DNA of 64,000 bases. It comes from Epiperipatus broadwayi. Taxonomy: Eukaryota > Onychophora > Udeonychophora > Euonychophora > Peripatidae. This document shows, one piece after another, positions 13,641 through 26,078 of this stretch. Below the pieces are notes generated by a model. That model made no database searches, was not told where the DNA came from, and was given only the letters and a program-made list of their open reading frames with translations. Every line of letters starts with the position of its first letter. Position 1 is the first letter of the stretch. Position numbers and translations under genes: made by a program. The stretch is taken from positions 992,001 to 1,056,000 of the forward strand of contig JAQFVV010006469.1 of the NCBI GenBank assembly GCA_028023455.1, written 5' to 3'.

Positions 13641-14139
13641 AGTACATAATCTTTGGTGCACATAGTGACCATAACTACAATGTATACATAATTACTTTGT
13701 CAATCATGGGTCTAGGAACGTATCTCGCAGTTACTGTTTGAACTTAAATTGTACATAAATCAAGTGCATTACATCTTATGTAGCGAAAAATCCTTCAACC
13801 CATACTTTTATTCTTACTATTTTATTATCTTAGTTATTTAAGATAGTCATGATTCTATTTAATTATGATCCTATTGCTTGAATCATAGTAAGATTATTAT
13901 AATCATCTACTATAGATTCATCTATCTACATCCACACTATATAATTATATTTTGAGCATTAAAGTTAACAGGATAACAGACAAATAGGGTGGCTAGAAAT
14001 CATGAGGGGATATTTGTCTCCTTCAATATAGATAACTCTGTGTTGAACACTGGAGATACAACTCCACTAACAAGTCTCTCATTACTGAGGTAGCTTTTGT
14101 TCAAAGCTCAAGCTTCTATGGTCCGGTCAACACAATACT

Positions 14140-15140
14140 TCTGATCCCATGTCAAATTGGTAGTAATTTTAAAGCTAGCAACAGCTAGAGGTTTAACTGT
14201 TTGCTCGTGTGGCGGTCTCAACTCAGCACCTCTTAAACAATGACAAGAAGTACAACACATGAGGTACTGATCTACTCATCGAGCTGAAACATGCTTTTCT
14301 TTCTATTCCATAGTAACTACTATCTGTCTGCGCAAATATTTTACTAAAGTCAGGATACATTAAAATTAAAATCATTTTAAAATTTACTTTTAATTGTCGC
14401 TGAATTCATGGTCATGTTCAATAATTCATTTTGCTGTTTTCAGATTCTTTAATAATTTAGATAAATTTATAATACCTTCTTAAAATTTTGTAAATGTCTC
14501 GTATTTTAATCGAAAAATGATTTTAACTGTTTACTGTTTTTGGGATGGGAAAGCGTTGAATAACTGCAATCTTTTCAGGATGGGGCTGGATTCCATGCTC
14601 ATTTATTACAAAAGTAATTTCTTTAGCTGCTATTGAACATTTTCCATATTTATTTCTTTATTCGTGATCAGCAGTATTTCAAATGTTGGATATGCTCATG
14701 TAAACTATCAGAAGCTTAATATTCATCATCCTACATACATGATGATTTTCTCTTTCAATTGTTTGAAAAATCATGTCTAAACATCTGATCAAGCCAGCAC
14801 CACTATTAATGAGATAAAAAGGCATCGTCTGGCGTATCATTAGCCTTGAAATCTAAATGCAATGTGTGCTGATCCTCTCATGCAGTGGTATTTGCCAATA
14901 ACTAGTAATGTCAGATCCGATGAAAATTGACTATCTTGAAATTTGAATTAGAGCTCATGTACAGGTGGAGGAATGTCGGATTGATGCGGGATTGCATTAT
15001 TTAACATCTGAAGCATCCAAGCATACTCTAATACTACCATCTTCTTCTTCACAATAATAGTGAGTTTCATGAAGAAAAGGCATTTTATAATTATATCACT
15101 CTCAGCATTTGTCAATTTGACTCTGTACCTCATCCTTATA
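14140..15140 (-). pseudogene. Gypsy-type reverse transcriptase/RNase H remnant
   Basis: On the minus strand the pieces read CLDASDVNNAIPHQSDIPPP, then SYWQIPLHE, TAFRFQG, an RLPF-like block near 14,820, a YVDD active-site block near 14,730 broken by a one-base change, EHIQHL, and HPEKIAVIQRFPIPKTVKQL then KSFFGL near 14,520. These are landmarks of Ty3/gypsy reverse transcriptase, which copies RNA to DNA. Below it, near 14,330, FAQTDSSYYGI resembles the start of the tethered RNase H. Many frameshifts. The 61-codon open frame at 14,948-15,133 is the start of this domain in a shifted frame. Confidence 0.88.
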
Positions 15141-15599
15141 TTGGTAAGGTGGAATTTTTATCTTTTGATGGAAAAGGATCATTACCTCTTTAATTTTATT
15201 CTATGGGTATATCGCTTTATTGTTTCCAGGAATTTTAAAAATATTCTTTACGATTATATTTGATTGTCATGAACACTATTTAATTCAGAATTTATTGCAC
15301 ATAAAGCATAATATTACAAAGACATTTTAACTTTATACTGCAATCGTTGTCTGTTCTGTATGCATAATTGACTAGAAAAAGGTTATACATACATGTTAAA
15401 ATTAAGCCTTTCTATTTTACAAATAAAAATCCTATTATGAAAATCTATCATTTTATTCAAAATCGTGAAGTCAGCTCCTATTATGGCTTCATGTATTAAT
15501 CCAGGCATAATAAGAAGGAAAACACTAATTCTATGTGTTATTTTGAAGGTAAGCTCAGACTTGTTTATTTGATAACTTTATTATGCTCATTTGCTAAAG

Positions 15600-15730
15600 T
15601 TACTTGAATTTGTTTACTGGCAATGAAAGGTATATCCTTTCTACCTCACAGATTTTGATACATTGACTCAAACAATATGGAAGCAGCTTCAGAATCAATC
15701 AGTAATCATGTTTGTATTCAAAGTGCGTGG
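15600..15730 (-). pseudogene. Retroviral-type aspartic protease remnant
   Basis: The minus strand at 15,661-15,710 reads LLIDSEAASILFESMYQ. This resembles the active-site loop of retroelement proteases, LIDSGAS-like, with Gly replaced by Glu. Its position upstream of the reverse transcriptase supports the assignment. It would have processed the polyprotein. Too short and damaged to define its ends. Confidence 0.6.
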
Positions 15731-18529
15731 GACACTGATGAACAATGGTGGTTACCTTTATAGTAAGGGCTCTAGATAATCAATATCAAATCTAAATTAA
15801 TTCAGCATCCATCAAATCGTTCTACATTTTGTTGGCGCGATTATTTGAAGAAAATTTCGCGTGCAAGATACTTAATTTAACATTATGTGTAGTTTACGTA
15901 GAAACGATTATATATTAGTGATGATTCTTTTTATATGAAGATGATTTTATAAATCGTCCTTATCTCAATTATCATTAATATGTGGGTTCAGCTGTGAATT
16001 TATATTTTTAACATAAAGTTTCTGTAAAAATCAGAGTTTAATCTGATATTAATCTCACGAGCACTAATGTCTGATGTTTGGCGCATCTGCATATTTCCTA
16101 AACTTATCAATGATAACTCCACTGTTGAGGAGCGTCTAATGGCGCTGAAGACTTCTCGAATTATCTGCGGTCCAGCGCTATTATGAATATTATATTTGTT
16201 CAAAGAGTTATTTACTATTAATGAGATTTAGCTATCAGGTAAGCGGATAAAGCGATTAAGTCTTCAGCGGCGGCGACTGGAAGAAGCCGTGTCGCTGTAT
16301 GGCGAAGTACTATCTTGATGATTTCACGTTGCAGGATGCAATGTATATTTGTGGAGTTCAGAAATAACAATAAGCATTATTTAAATCTTACCATATCTGT
16401 GGGTTTGGGCGAGATTGTGCAATTAACGACAACAAGTATAAATGGTTACTGCGACTACATATTACTGAATTAAAGAACTATCAAAACATGGTTCGTGAGA
16501 TTGTTTATTGAGGTTTCATCGTGTTATTCGCGGTTCTTTACTTTGACAAATGTCAAATTATTTGAAAATTCTATCTTTGATAATTGCCCTCTGGTTGATG
16601 TAAGTAGTTTGAAAAGCGCAGGTATCTGACTGATTGATAGCATAGCGTTTACAATTAACTCTGTATTCGTTTGAAGGTAATCAACATGTTAATATCTTGC
16701 AACACCACAATGTTTTTCAGATGAAGCAATCTCTTTATTAGCGTTGCATTCTGTTTCTTGTTCATGTTGATCTTCATGGTTTTTACTCTGGTTCATGATC
16801 ATCATTTATGCTTCACATACCTTTTTGTTCTTCTGAATATGTCTAATTCGTACGCATTTATAACTGTTATTGCTTGTGTTATACCATAGGTCTTGTATCT
16901 TCGAACCATTTTATCTTTCTCCATTAATTGCAAAATCATTATTTTATAAATGTACATATCTTTTAAATTTTATATAATTATGTTTCATTTTGTATACTTT
17001 CACTAGATGCACCTCTTAACATCTTTAATATCATCTTTGTTAAGATTACTCACTTGGTTTTTAACTTATCTACGGTATTTAGCATCAACCGCTAATGGTA
17101 ATCATCAGTTTGCATTCGTTATTATTATTAGTTTTACATTGATCAATAGATTCTTCTTTGATCTCTTTCATTCATCTAATTGTGCTCGCATTTCATAAAT
17201 TTACTTTAAAGCCTTTTCTTTAGTTTCTATCATCAACTTTTAAATATTTTATAATTTTAAAGATAATTTGGCACCTTGTTCTTATCAATCTTATATCTAT
17301 GTATCTGTTTTCTATTTAGCTTTTCTGCAAGTTCTATTAAATTATCTTTTAAGCATCTGACGTTGCAGACTATTTTTATGAAAGCGTCTCTATCTTCATT
17401 TATTTACTTTAAAGAATCTGATTTGTCTCATAGCTTCTTTTAAAGAATTATTAATATTATTTTAACGCTTGTTTCTTATATTTATATTAGCATCTTGTTT
17501 TCTTTAAAGATGGCTATCTTTAACAACATCTTTTAATTTTGAACTCATACTTTTGCATTAATATTTTAAGTAACTATATACTGAATATCTATCTTTTTCA
17601 AACTTTCACTTGTTACTTGCTTCCAGTTTTAAAATTATCTTCCTCCTCCTCTATTTCACTATCCATATTTGATATTTTCAACCTTGTTCACCGATTCTAC
17701 TAATTCCTCTATTTCTTTGCTCTCCACAACTATCTTCTGGCAAAATTTGACCCTAAACTACAACTCTTTATCCCAATTATTCATTTTTATCTTTAAAATT
17801 CTAATTCTAACAATATGCAGTACTTATATTTATGTTTTAGAATACAATTCCCCATCAACTTATATCCTCAAACCACTTTTACAACTTCGTAATCATATAA
17901 TAAATATCCATAAACTCTACATTATAGTAAAAATGCTGCCACTAAATTTCAATAGCAAGTGTTATCATATCAAACATTTACAATACAGACAATTTGCATG
18001 ACATATCATATGAAATATACATTTAAAATATTTTTAAGTTGATGTAGTCATATTATAAAATAATTATTTATACATTCCACTGCAGTTTACTTATTTATTT
18101 CATTATTAATGAATCAACATATTATTTAACTTCAAAAGAATAATCATGTTAGATACTACATAAATATAATGCCTCTACTAATAAAATTTTTATTTCAATT
18201 TATTTTAATTTTATAATCAACATAAATTATAATTTAACAAATATTAATATAAAATACTAATTATATATCACTTTATTTCTCCTAACATATACTAATATAA
18301 AATTTTATCTTAATCTTAACTAAATATTTAACCTAAACGTTGCTTAACTTCTGATAAGCAGGTGTAACTTTAACATATTGAATTAATATACGTTTGAGTA
18401 TAAATCCACCTAAACGTATAAACCTTACAATAAATTGAAGCATAAATCTTCACACTTGTGTAATTATAAAATAGTTTTAAGCTTCATCAGTTACTTGACA
18501 ATTAAAATTTGTATATCATATACGCATAT
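15731..18529 (-). other. Expected gag and 5' region of the LTR element, unrecognised
   Basis: By position this should hold gag and the leader. A minus-strand open frame of 67 codons at 16,000-16,203 and a more GC-rich patch at 16,240-16,350 could be gag remnants, but no zinc knuckle or capsid motif is visible. The 110-codon plus-strand frame at 17,669-18,001 has no protein-like features. Confidence 0.35.
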
Positions 18530-19772
18530 GCTTTATCTATATCATAAATTAAATTTATTATCAAATCAATAAAATCAATATAGATTCTAGATTATACCTA
18601 TTAATCTTAACGTATTCTCAAAATTTTGAGTAAATGCAGGTGCAAAGCAGCCTTGAATTACACCTGAGTCAATATCTCCCAAGATAACTGTCTCTCAATA
18701 GCATAAAATACTATCTTTTTATCCTTTACCACACATCTATAGCATTCATGGCACCAAAAATAAATTATCTTTAACTAATATTCAAAATAATTCCTGGCTG
18801 CTTCAAATATAATTAAATAATCTCAGGTTCTTCTAAACTGTTTTTAAAATAATAATAACTTAATAGCAAATAAGTATGATGTGGATTTTTATATCCGACG
18901 AAAATTTTATCTAACTTATTTAAATAATAATAATAATATATCTAAAGTGTAATTTAATCTCTTCTGATAAATCAAATAAATTAAATAAATAAGCATTCTG
19001 TGTATCTTTTATTTCTTTCGACCTCTTCATTTAAAAATAGATCCAAATCTTGTACTTAATAATCTGTGGCAATAAACAATATTTAATCATATGTTGCATT
19101 ATAATCATCTATAAACTGTCATTAACCTTCATGTTTTTAAACATTAATCAATTCTTATAAAATAATATTAAGCAAATATAGACCTTCAATTCTGAGTAAT
19201 AATAACAAATTCAATTTGTGCAAATATTATATTTTATTTCAAATCATCTGATACCAAAATGTGAGGTGAAATAAACTTGACTTTTACTTTTAAAACAAAT
19301 TGTGATTTCACGCAATAACTTCAAATAAAATTTATTTACTACTATTTACAGTTTTAATTTGTATTATAAATAAAATAAAATAGAATACCGATAAGAGGCT
19401 TACTCTCATTAACTTATGTACTTAATAAGAATTATTCCTTAAATAATCTTTGTATTAATGTGATTATGGTGTTTTCTTAAACTTAGATTTTAAATAAATA
19501 GTTATTTGTTTTCTGATCTAATATCATTGATTCATTTTATGTGTTAATACATAATGTGGCTTTTTATTAAACGCTACATTACTTAAATATCATTTGACAT
19601 AATGTATTCACTTTATTACTAACATTGTTTAATATCATATTGTATATAAAATCAATATCTCTTTATAATATAAAATAAATGATTATTATAATTATATTCC
19701 ATATATGTTTATTTTTGTATGTTTATAAAATGAATTCTATATCTGTTATTCAAACATAAATATTTAAATCAT
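18530..19772 (-). repeat. Probable 5' LTR (upper copy), cut by the assembly gap
   Basis: It matches 7,880-9,115 in the same orientation through a string of shared landmarks, with many one- to three-base insertions relative to that copy. It stops at the run of N. The insertion-rich divergence could be age or uncorrected read error near the gap. Confidence 0.75.
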
Positions 19773-20272
19773 NNNNNNNNNNNNNNNNNNNNNNNNNNNN
19801 NNNNNNNNNNNNNNNNNNNNNNNNNNNNNNNNNNNNNNNNNNNNNNNNNNNNNNNNNNNNNNNNNNNNNNNNNNNNNNNNNNNNNNNNNNNNNNNNNNNN
19901 NNNNNNNNNNNNNNNNNNNNNNNNNNNNNNNNNNNNNNNNNNNNNNNNNNNNNNNNNNNNNNNNNNNNNNNNNNNNNNNNNNNNNNNNNNNNNNNNNNNN
20001 NNNNNNNNNNNNNNNNNNNNNNNNNNNNNNNNNNNNNNNNNNNNNNNNNNNNNNNNNNNNNNNNNNNNNNNNNNNNNNNNNNNNNNNNNNNNNNNNNNNN
20101 NNNNNNNNNNNNNNNNNNNNNNNNNNNNNNNNNNNNNNNNNNNNNNNNNNNNNNNNNNNNNNNNNNNNNNNNNNNNNNNNNNNNNNNNNNNNNNNNNNNN
20201 NNNNNNNNNNNNNNNNNNNNNNNNNNNNNNNNNNNNNNNNNNNNNNNNNNNNNNNNNNNNNNNNNNNNNNNN
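19773..20272. other. Assembly gap of 500 N
   Basis: The gap is exactly 500 N, which usually marks a scaffold join of unknown true length. It removes the 5' end of the LTR element and the start of the next repeat. Confidence 0.97.
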
Positions 20273-21425
20273 TATATCTATGTTTTAAGTAAACCGATTA
20301 AAAGGTTTTGTAAATCAATGTAATAACTTGAGTTTTGTATATTAATCATGTAAATCACAAATGTGATAGTTTTATTTATGTATATTAAACAAAATCAGAA
20401 AGTTTATGAGTGTATAGCTTATTCTAGAGACATCAACTTCATTTTTTATTGTTGTTTATAAACATATATTCAATTGTTAAAATTATTTCAGTGACTTAAT
20501 TCTAAAAAGAGTTTTAGAATATTGTATGTTTGCATCATCTTTTGATCACGATGCAGTTATAAAGCTTATGTTCCTTGAGCTAAATTCAAGCATAATGGTC
20601 TGATATATAAAACGGGGTGTATATTAGTGCTTATGGGCATCCACTGCTGGTGGTGATATTCCTATCAATCATCATTATCAACCTGGTTGGCACAAAGAGA
20701 ATATCATTTAAAGTCCATGCACTACATTTTATTTTAGTTTAGTCTTATTAGAAATTAAGTTTATAATGCCAGTACTTTAATGGTACTAAGTGGCCGGAGC
20801 AAGGATAATGATCAGCATATTTTAATATTCCAGCATTATTGTTTTTATGGTTGTATATTCTATGGATTAGCACTTAAGTTGGTGCATCCAAATTAATAGT
20901 TAAATAATTGCCCCAAGCTGGCAAAGGCTAAATAGTTGGCCTGGTCTATAATAGACTCATTTTAAATCTAGTCACCAGATTTACTGTTGATTTATTTTAT
21001 TAATAATCACTCATAATGAATTATACTTACTTTTTTTTCCATATGTCATAACATCAACCAGAAGGCGAACCTACAACAACCATCTGCAACTAATTGCTTG
21101 CTTTCAAGGTGGCTGCGCTGACCTCTCGGCTAACAACAATTGACTTTTACTTATTTTTAATGCTGGTGAATTTATAGTTTATTGTAGTTGCTCTAAAAAT
21201 ATAACTGGGCTGATCTCTCGGAGATCTCATGCTCTCTTGAATATATAAAATTTCTTATATATTTTGTGATATTAAACATTCCTTTAATATCATTCGTTAA
21301 GCATTCTCTTATTTTGATATCTTATTATAATACTTATATATTTCTTCTTATAATATTTATTTTGTTAGTTTGGGATGATGATGATTTGCCATCACCCCAG
21401 GTACGACCATCCTATCTTTTCCATT
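20273..21425 (+). repeat. Single-arm copy of the long repeat seen at 49-54 kb
   Basis: It aligns in the same direction with the left arm at about 50,590-51,435. Shared stretches include gggcatcca, a ccatgcact block followed by attttattttagtttagtc, aagtggcc, gatgatcagcat and ctcatgctc. It reads on to ccatcaccccaggta, which pairs with acctggggtgatgg at 51,515 in the inverted arm, so it preserves the junction that the (AT)n tract interrupts in the palindrome. A SINE has inserted at 21,031-21,144. Confidence 0.8.
21031..21144 (-). mobile_element. tRNA-derived SINE, subfamily II, inside a longer repeat
   Basis: The minus strand has the A-box region gttagccgagaggtcagcgc and a B-box region (ggttcgccttctgg), with the shared atgacatat tail. 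The homologous place near 51,285 lacks it, giving a paralogous empty site. Target duplications are not clear. Confidence 0.75.
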
Positions 21426-21443
21426 TCATTATAATATATATGT

Positions 21444-21607
21444 GTAATCATTAAAAATCAATCAACACTTAAACAATTCCAATATCAATAACAATCAACA
21501 ATTTCCATACTGCTGTCAAGGCAACCTTCTTTTGACAACAGTTTGGAAAATGTTCATTGTTATTGATATTGGGATTGTCTAAATGTTGACTGATTTTTAA
21601 TGATTAC
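21444..21607. mobile_element. 164-base hairpin MITE
   Basis: Nearly complete inverted halves: gtaatcattaaaaatcaatc at the left pairs with gattgatttttaatgattac at the right with one change, followed by cacttaaacaattccaatat against atattgggattgtctaaatg. The loop is near 21,515-21,540. Related copies lie at 44,382-44,530 and, as a half, at 31,000-31,075. About 25 bases after the right end (cttataaacccattt) recur inverted beside the 44.4 kb copy, so the element has one asymmetric flank. Confidence 0.8.
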
Positions 21608-21631
21608 TTATAAACCCATTTAGCTTTGATC

Positions 21632-23175
21632 ATTATTCCACTCAATATATATGTATGTATGGTTGTACAATAATTTTGGCACAATGATAGGAATATATGT
21701 AATATACATGCATTATTTGCATCAAGAAAATTTTTGTATTCTACTTAGTATTGAATTATAAATAACATTTTGACAATGCCTAGATGAATATGAAAATTAT
21801 TTTTCATATAGGAAAACCTTGTATTCTGTGAAAATCTTCAGCTAATAGTATTAAAAAGGGCTCAGATAAACACAATAATATTTAAATTGGATGGAGAGGT
21901 TCTGGAAGATGCATAGCCATCATAACTTTTTTTTACCAATATTCCATTGCAATGACTCATTAGTTATTCTGAAAAATAATTTATTGTTGAGAAATAATAT
22001 TTGTACCATGGAAAAAACTTAAAATTATCAAATGGTTTGAAACCCTACAGAGTAGACTGTATCATAAAGTTAAAACTAAGAAATAATCTGGTTTAGAAGT
22101 TTTTTGCTGATTGTTAAGAGAAATGATTTAGGAATATATACATGATGAGTTATTCAATCATAAGGCATTTTTTCAATCATCCATTGCTCAGTTCTCATAC
22201 ACTTGACACCAGTGATTCTGCATCATATTATTCTCATTGGAGATGATTCTGAAAAAACAACTTGACTGTAAATATTAAAAAATGTTTAACTTGATTGAAA
22301 ATCATTTTAAATATTTTGATAGCTTTTCCATAGATTTGAGTGTTGAGATATAAGCATAACTAACTGATGACTATTACATTTAACAATTTATAATGTGATG
22401 ATTCATCAAATATAACTACTTTAATGAAAATAATTGAATGTAGGATCTTTATTCTGTCAAATTTATTGTGTGGAAGACAAATATAAACCTCTATCCATGT
22501 AACATAAAAGCAATAGAAAAAAAGAATGTTATATAATATTCTGAAATTACGCTAAATACATCATAAGACCAATCAATATTTTTTTAGCTGTGTGGATCTG
22601 ATAGTTTTGAATCTACTATTAAAGAAAACATCTTCACTGGACTAATCGTTAGAGTAGTGAAGTGATCTTATTTAGAGTAATAACAATTAATTTCTTAAAA
22701 TAGTATTTTTAGAGGAGGCAGATGTTACTTATATTATAAATATCATCACAGTAAGTCTAAAATGATATATATATTAATTGCTTTCATTGGAAGCTAGGAT
22801 GATAGAATATAATGTAATTATGATTTTAAAAAGAGGTTAAGATCTATGGAAATAAATAAAAATGTTACTGAAAAATGTAATAATCAACAACAACATTTTT
22901 TAAATAAACAGACTAAAGGTCCAGCATGTGATATATGTAGATGTAGTTGTGCTTTGTGTACTGGTTTCTATAGTTAACTCTTTACCCTTTGCTTTTCTCA
23001 AACTTTTGTTTTCAAAGTTAATTATGGCCATACTTTGTCATCACTGACTGCTACTAATAATGACATTTCTTCATACTTGTTGTATTGTTTTTTTTTATTA
23101 AACGGCCAAATCTCAGATTCTTAAGTATTTACTGGTAATATGCATTTATTTAAAAAACCCTTCTTTTCAAATAGA
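21632..23175. other. AT-rich non-coding DNA, no gene seen
   Basis: No gene, RNA gene or recognised repeat could be supported. Confidence 0.6.
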
Positions 23176-23182
23176 TAAGCAC

Positions 23183-23283
23183 TTTTTTTTTCATATGTCA
23201 AAGCATTGACCGGGAAGCGAACTTTGGGCCAGCTGCTTGGAGGGCAACTATGCTAACAACAAGGCCACCAATGCTTGACTAGG
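23183..23283 (-). mobile_element. tRNA-derived SINE, subfamily I, with 7-base TSD
   Basis: The minus strand carries the A/B-box head (gttggtggcc...agcatagttgccc) and the tail tttgacatatg. taagcac is duplicated at 23,176-23,182 and 23,284-23,290. The T run at the left edge is the copied poly-A-like tail of the minus-strand insert. Confidence 0.8.
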
Positions 23284-23290
23284 TAAGCAC

Positions 23291-25490
23291 ATTTTTAACA
23301 TTAATTTTATTAAAAATCCTTTTTTTCACGAATAATTTTAATGTAATTTTATTATATTTTTGGTTTTATTAATAATAAGTCCAAGATAATAATAATTTTT
23401 AACTTTTAATTAATTACTATCAATTATTTTTTGATTTGATTTTTTAAAAATTCTGTTGTACATTAATTTAGTCATCTGCTACAGTTCTGATCATTATTTG
23501 TCAAGAATTTTAAACTATATTATTTGCAACATCCAGCTGAGTCAAAATGATCTCTTTGCAGTTTTATTTTATTTGTGTTCCACTTCACTCTATAAAACAT
23601 TTATTATAAATAGTATATTTTATAAATGAATCACTTTGTCATATATTCTTATCAATTTTTATTCTGTTTAATCTCATTATGTAGTCGGATAATGGCTATC
23701 ATATTTTAATATATATTATTTAGAATTTGGCCATATTCTGGGTACTTCTCATGAGGCTCCAAATTTAATCAAAACAAAAATGTATTTTTATAATCTACAA
23801 ATCATCTACAAAATAACATTTTATTCATTACTTTATTCTAACTTCTTTTGATACTTATATGTGGCCTCGTGTGCTATAATCACGTTTAAATCTAAGTTAT
23901 CTGTAGATGTTTTACAGAAATTTTATTCTTGTAAATAAATAATTGATAGGTCTATAAATTTTAATATTTCCTCTTTTTTTAATATTTTTTAAATATCAAC
24001 ATCCCCATTGCATTCTTTCAATTATTTGGTATATTCATATCATTAAAATATTTTGTGTAAAACTTTTGCCATGTTTTTTTTTTGACCTGCTGTTCATAAA
24101 ATTTCATAATTTCTTCAAGCTTTGTTCTTCTACAGATTTTTATTGAAGCATCTCTTCTATGTATCTCCCACATGCAGTATCCAGTTGTTGTTGTTATTAC
24201 TCAGTTTTTTTTATGCAATTTATATTTTCTGATAACATTTCTCCCTCTGTTTTGTTTTGTTGTTGTTTTTTTACTTCAAATAGTATATTTTCTTTTTCTT
24301 GTCAAAGATAAATTTTTATACCCTTAAAATTTTTATTCACTTATAATAGTTTTTCTCGCCATATTTACTTAAATACAACTGTGAAATGATAAAAAATGAC
24401 AAGTGAATAAAAGTTTCAAAAATATAAAAAGTTCATCTTTTGGTCAATAAAATGTGCTATTATTAGTAAAAAAGAAAAAATATAAATTATATAAAAAAAA
24501 AACTAACAATAACAACTAGAACATGCATATAGTAGAGGACTATGTGAAGTTATACAATAAAGATCTAAGAAAAAAAAACTCTAGGAAATTATAAATTCTT
24601 ATGAGTAACAGATTAAGAAAAACACTTGGCAAAAGTTTTACATAAAATGTTTTCTTGATATGAATACGCAAATATCTTATGATGTCATTAACATTTTCCT
24701 AACTATTTTATAAAATTTCAGTCATTTAATTCTTATAAATTGATAGTTTTAAATTTTTACAATTGTTTTTTTCTTCTACCTTATTTATGTCATTGAAAAT
24801 TTACTTATGGGTTACAATTTATGTATTGTTCTTGATTTTGTTGGGTGCAGTTTTTAATAGAGTTTCTGTTGTCTTATCATTGAACTCATTCAAATTTGAA
24901 CACTTTCCTACAACTTTTAACATTTTAGCTCATTTCTAAAATCTAACGTTAATTTATTATATTATTTCTGAGAGCTATAACTATCAACTACTCTATTCTT
25001 ATCAAGAATTCATAAAGTAAAGTTTTTCTTTCTCTGCAAATTTCAGTAATCTCTGCTCCTTTTCATTTTTGTTTCAATTTTGTTTCAATATCCAAATTTA
25101 TTCATTGTACTTTGATTTTTAATTGATTTTCAATTGTTGCTATTCAAAAAAACTCTGAATAATCATATAAAAACCTTCCACTTTCTCAAAATAAGAACTT
25201 GTTGGGACATAATCTTGAATTACCAGCATTTGGTATCTTTCTATAAGTTAAATGCAATGATAAATCTTAGTATTTTGTCTAATATACCCAGACTTTACAT
25301 CTTTACCCATATTTTATTTATAATGAATTTTGCATCACTTATATTTTCAATATTTTTGTGTATTTCTTTAGTGTTATTAATAAATAGCATGTAAATTCAT
25401 GTAGTTGTTGTCAGGAAAATAGCAACATTTTTTGTTTAACCGTCATTAGTGAATATTTCTATAATTAAACTAAATAAATAATCTAATCAT
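23291..25490. other. AT-rich non-coding DNA, no gene seen
   Basis: Several open frames of 60-90 codons are present (for example 25,134-25,394 on the plus strand), but their composition is that of random T-rich DNA and no motif is visible. Confidence 0.6.
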
Positions 25491-25503
25491 TATAATTCTA
25501 TAT

Positions 25504-25601
25504 ATATATTTTTTTATATGTCAAAGCATTGACCAGGAAGCGAACCGGTGCCAGCTGCTTGGAAGGCAACTTCGCTAACCGCTAGGTCACCAATGCTTGA
25601 C
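25504..25601 (-). mobile_element. tRNA-derived SINE, subfamily I, with 13-base TSD
   Basis: A perfect duplication tataattctatat lies at 25,491-25,503 and 25,602-25,614. On the minus strand the A box (gtgacctagcggttagcg) and B box (ggttcgcttcctgg) are well preserved, and the tail reads tttgacatat followed by an A run. This is the best-kept subfamily I copy. Confidence 0.92.
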
Positions 25602-25950
25602 TATAATTCTATATTTAAACTGCGTTTTGCATGTGTAATCAGAAAATTATAAATTTATAAAGTATTTAACTTGATGAGCATGTCTTCAGATATTTACTGT
25701 CAAATTCATAGCTCTAATTTATGTAATTTAATAAACTTTAATCAAGAAAAAATACTTTTTTTATAATTTAAACATCCACTACAAATGGCAACGAATAAAT
25801 TGCTTCATTCTATGACTTCTCTTAATATTTTGATTTTTCAATCGTTTTCAATTCTTACATTAAAATCTGTTTTTGGCAATTTCAAGATATTCTCTTTTCA
25901 ATTAATTATTTTCGTATCTTTTCATCCTTATTCAATTGTAATATTTATTT

Positions 25951-26062
25951 ATTTTTTTATATGTCATAGCATCGGCCAGGAGGCGAACCCGCAACAATCG
26001 TCTGAAAACAACTGCTTGCTTCCAAGGCAGCTGCGCTGACCTCTCGGCTAACAACGCTTGAC
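25951..26062 (-). mobile_element. tRNA-derived SINE, subfamily II, with 16-base TSD
   Basis: A perfect duplication attgtaatatttattt lies at 25,935-25,950 and 26,063-26,078. On the minus strand the head reads gttagccgagaggtcagcgc, with the B box gggttcgcctcctgg and tail atgacatat. The 84-codon open frame that overlaps it at 25,785-26,039 is a by-product of the repeat. Confidence 0.92.
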
Positions 26063-26078
26063 ATTGTAATATTTATTT

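Larger units (their letters stand above)
7880..19772 (-). mobile_element. Decayed Ty3/gypsy-type LTR retrotransposon
   Basis: Long direct repeats (7,880-9,115 and 18,530-19,772) flank a minus-strand interior with, in transcription order, aspartic protease, reverse transcriptase/RNase H and integrase remnants. This order (PR-RT-RH-IN) is that of Ty3/gypsy elements, in which these enzymes copy the RNA and insert the cDNA. All parts are broken by frameshifts and stops, so the copy cannot be active. The 5' end relative to transcription lies in or beyond the assembly gap. Primer binding site and polypurine tract were not found. A BEL-type element is less likely given the domain order and the integrase motifs. 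Confidence 0.85.

Noticed and set aside
17669-18001. 110-codon plus-strand open frame as a gene
   Set aside because: It lies on the opposite strand of the LTR element, with T-rich hydrophobic composition and no motif.
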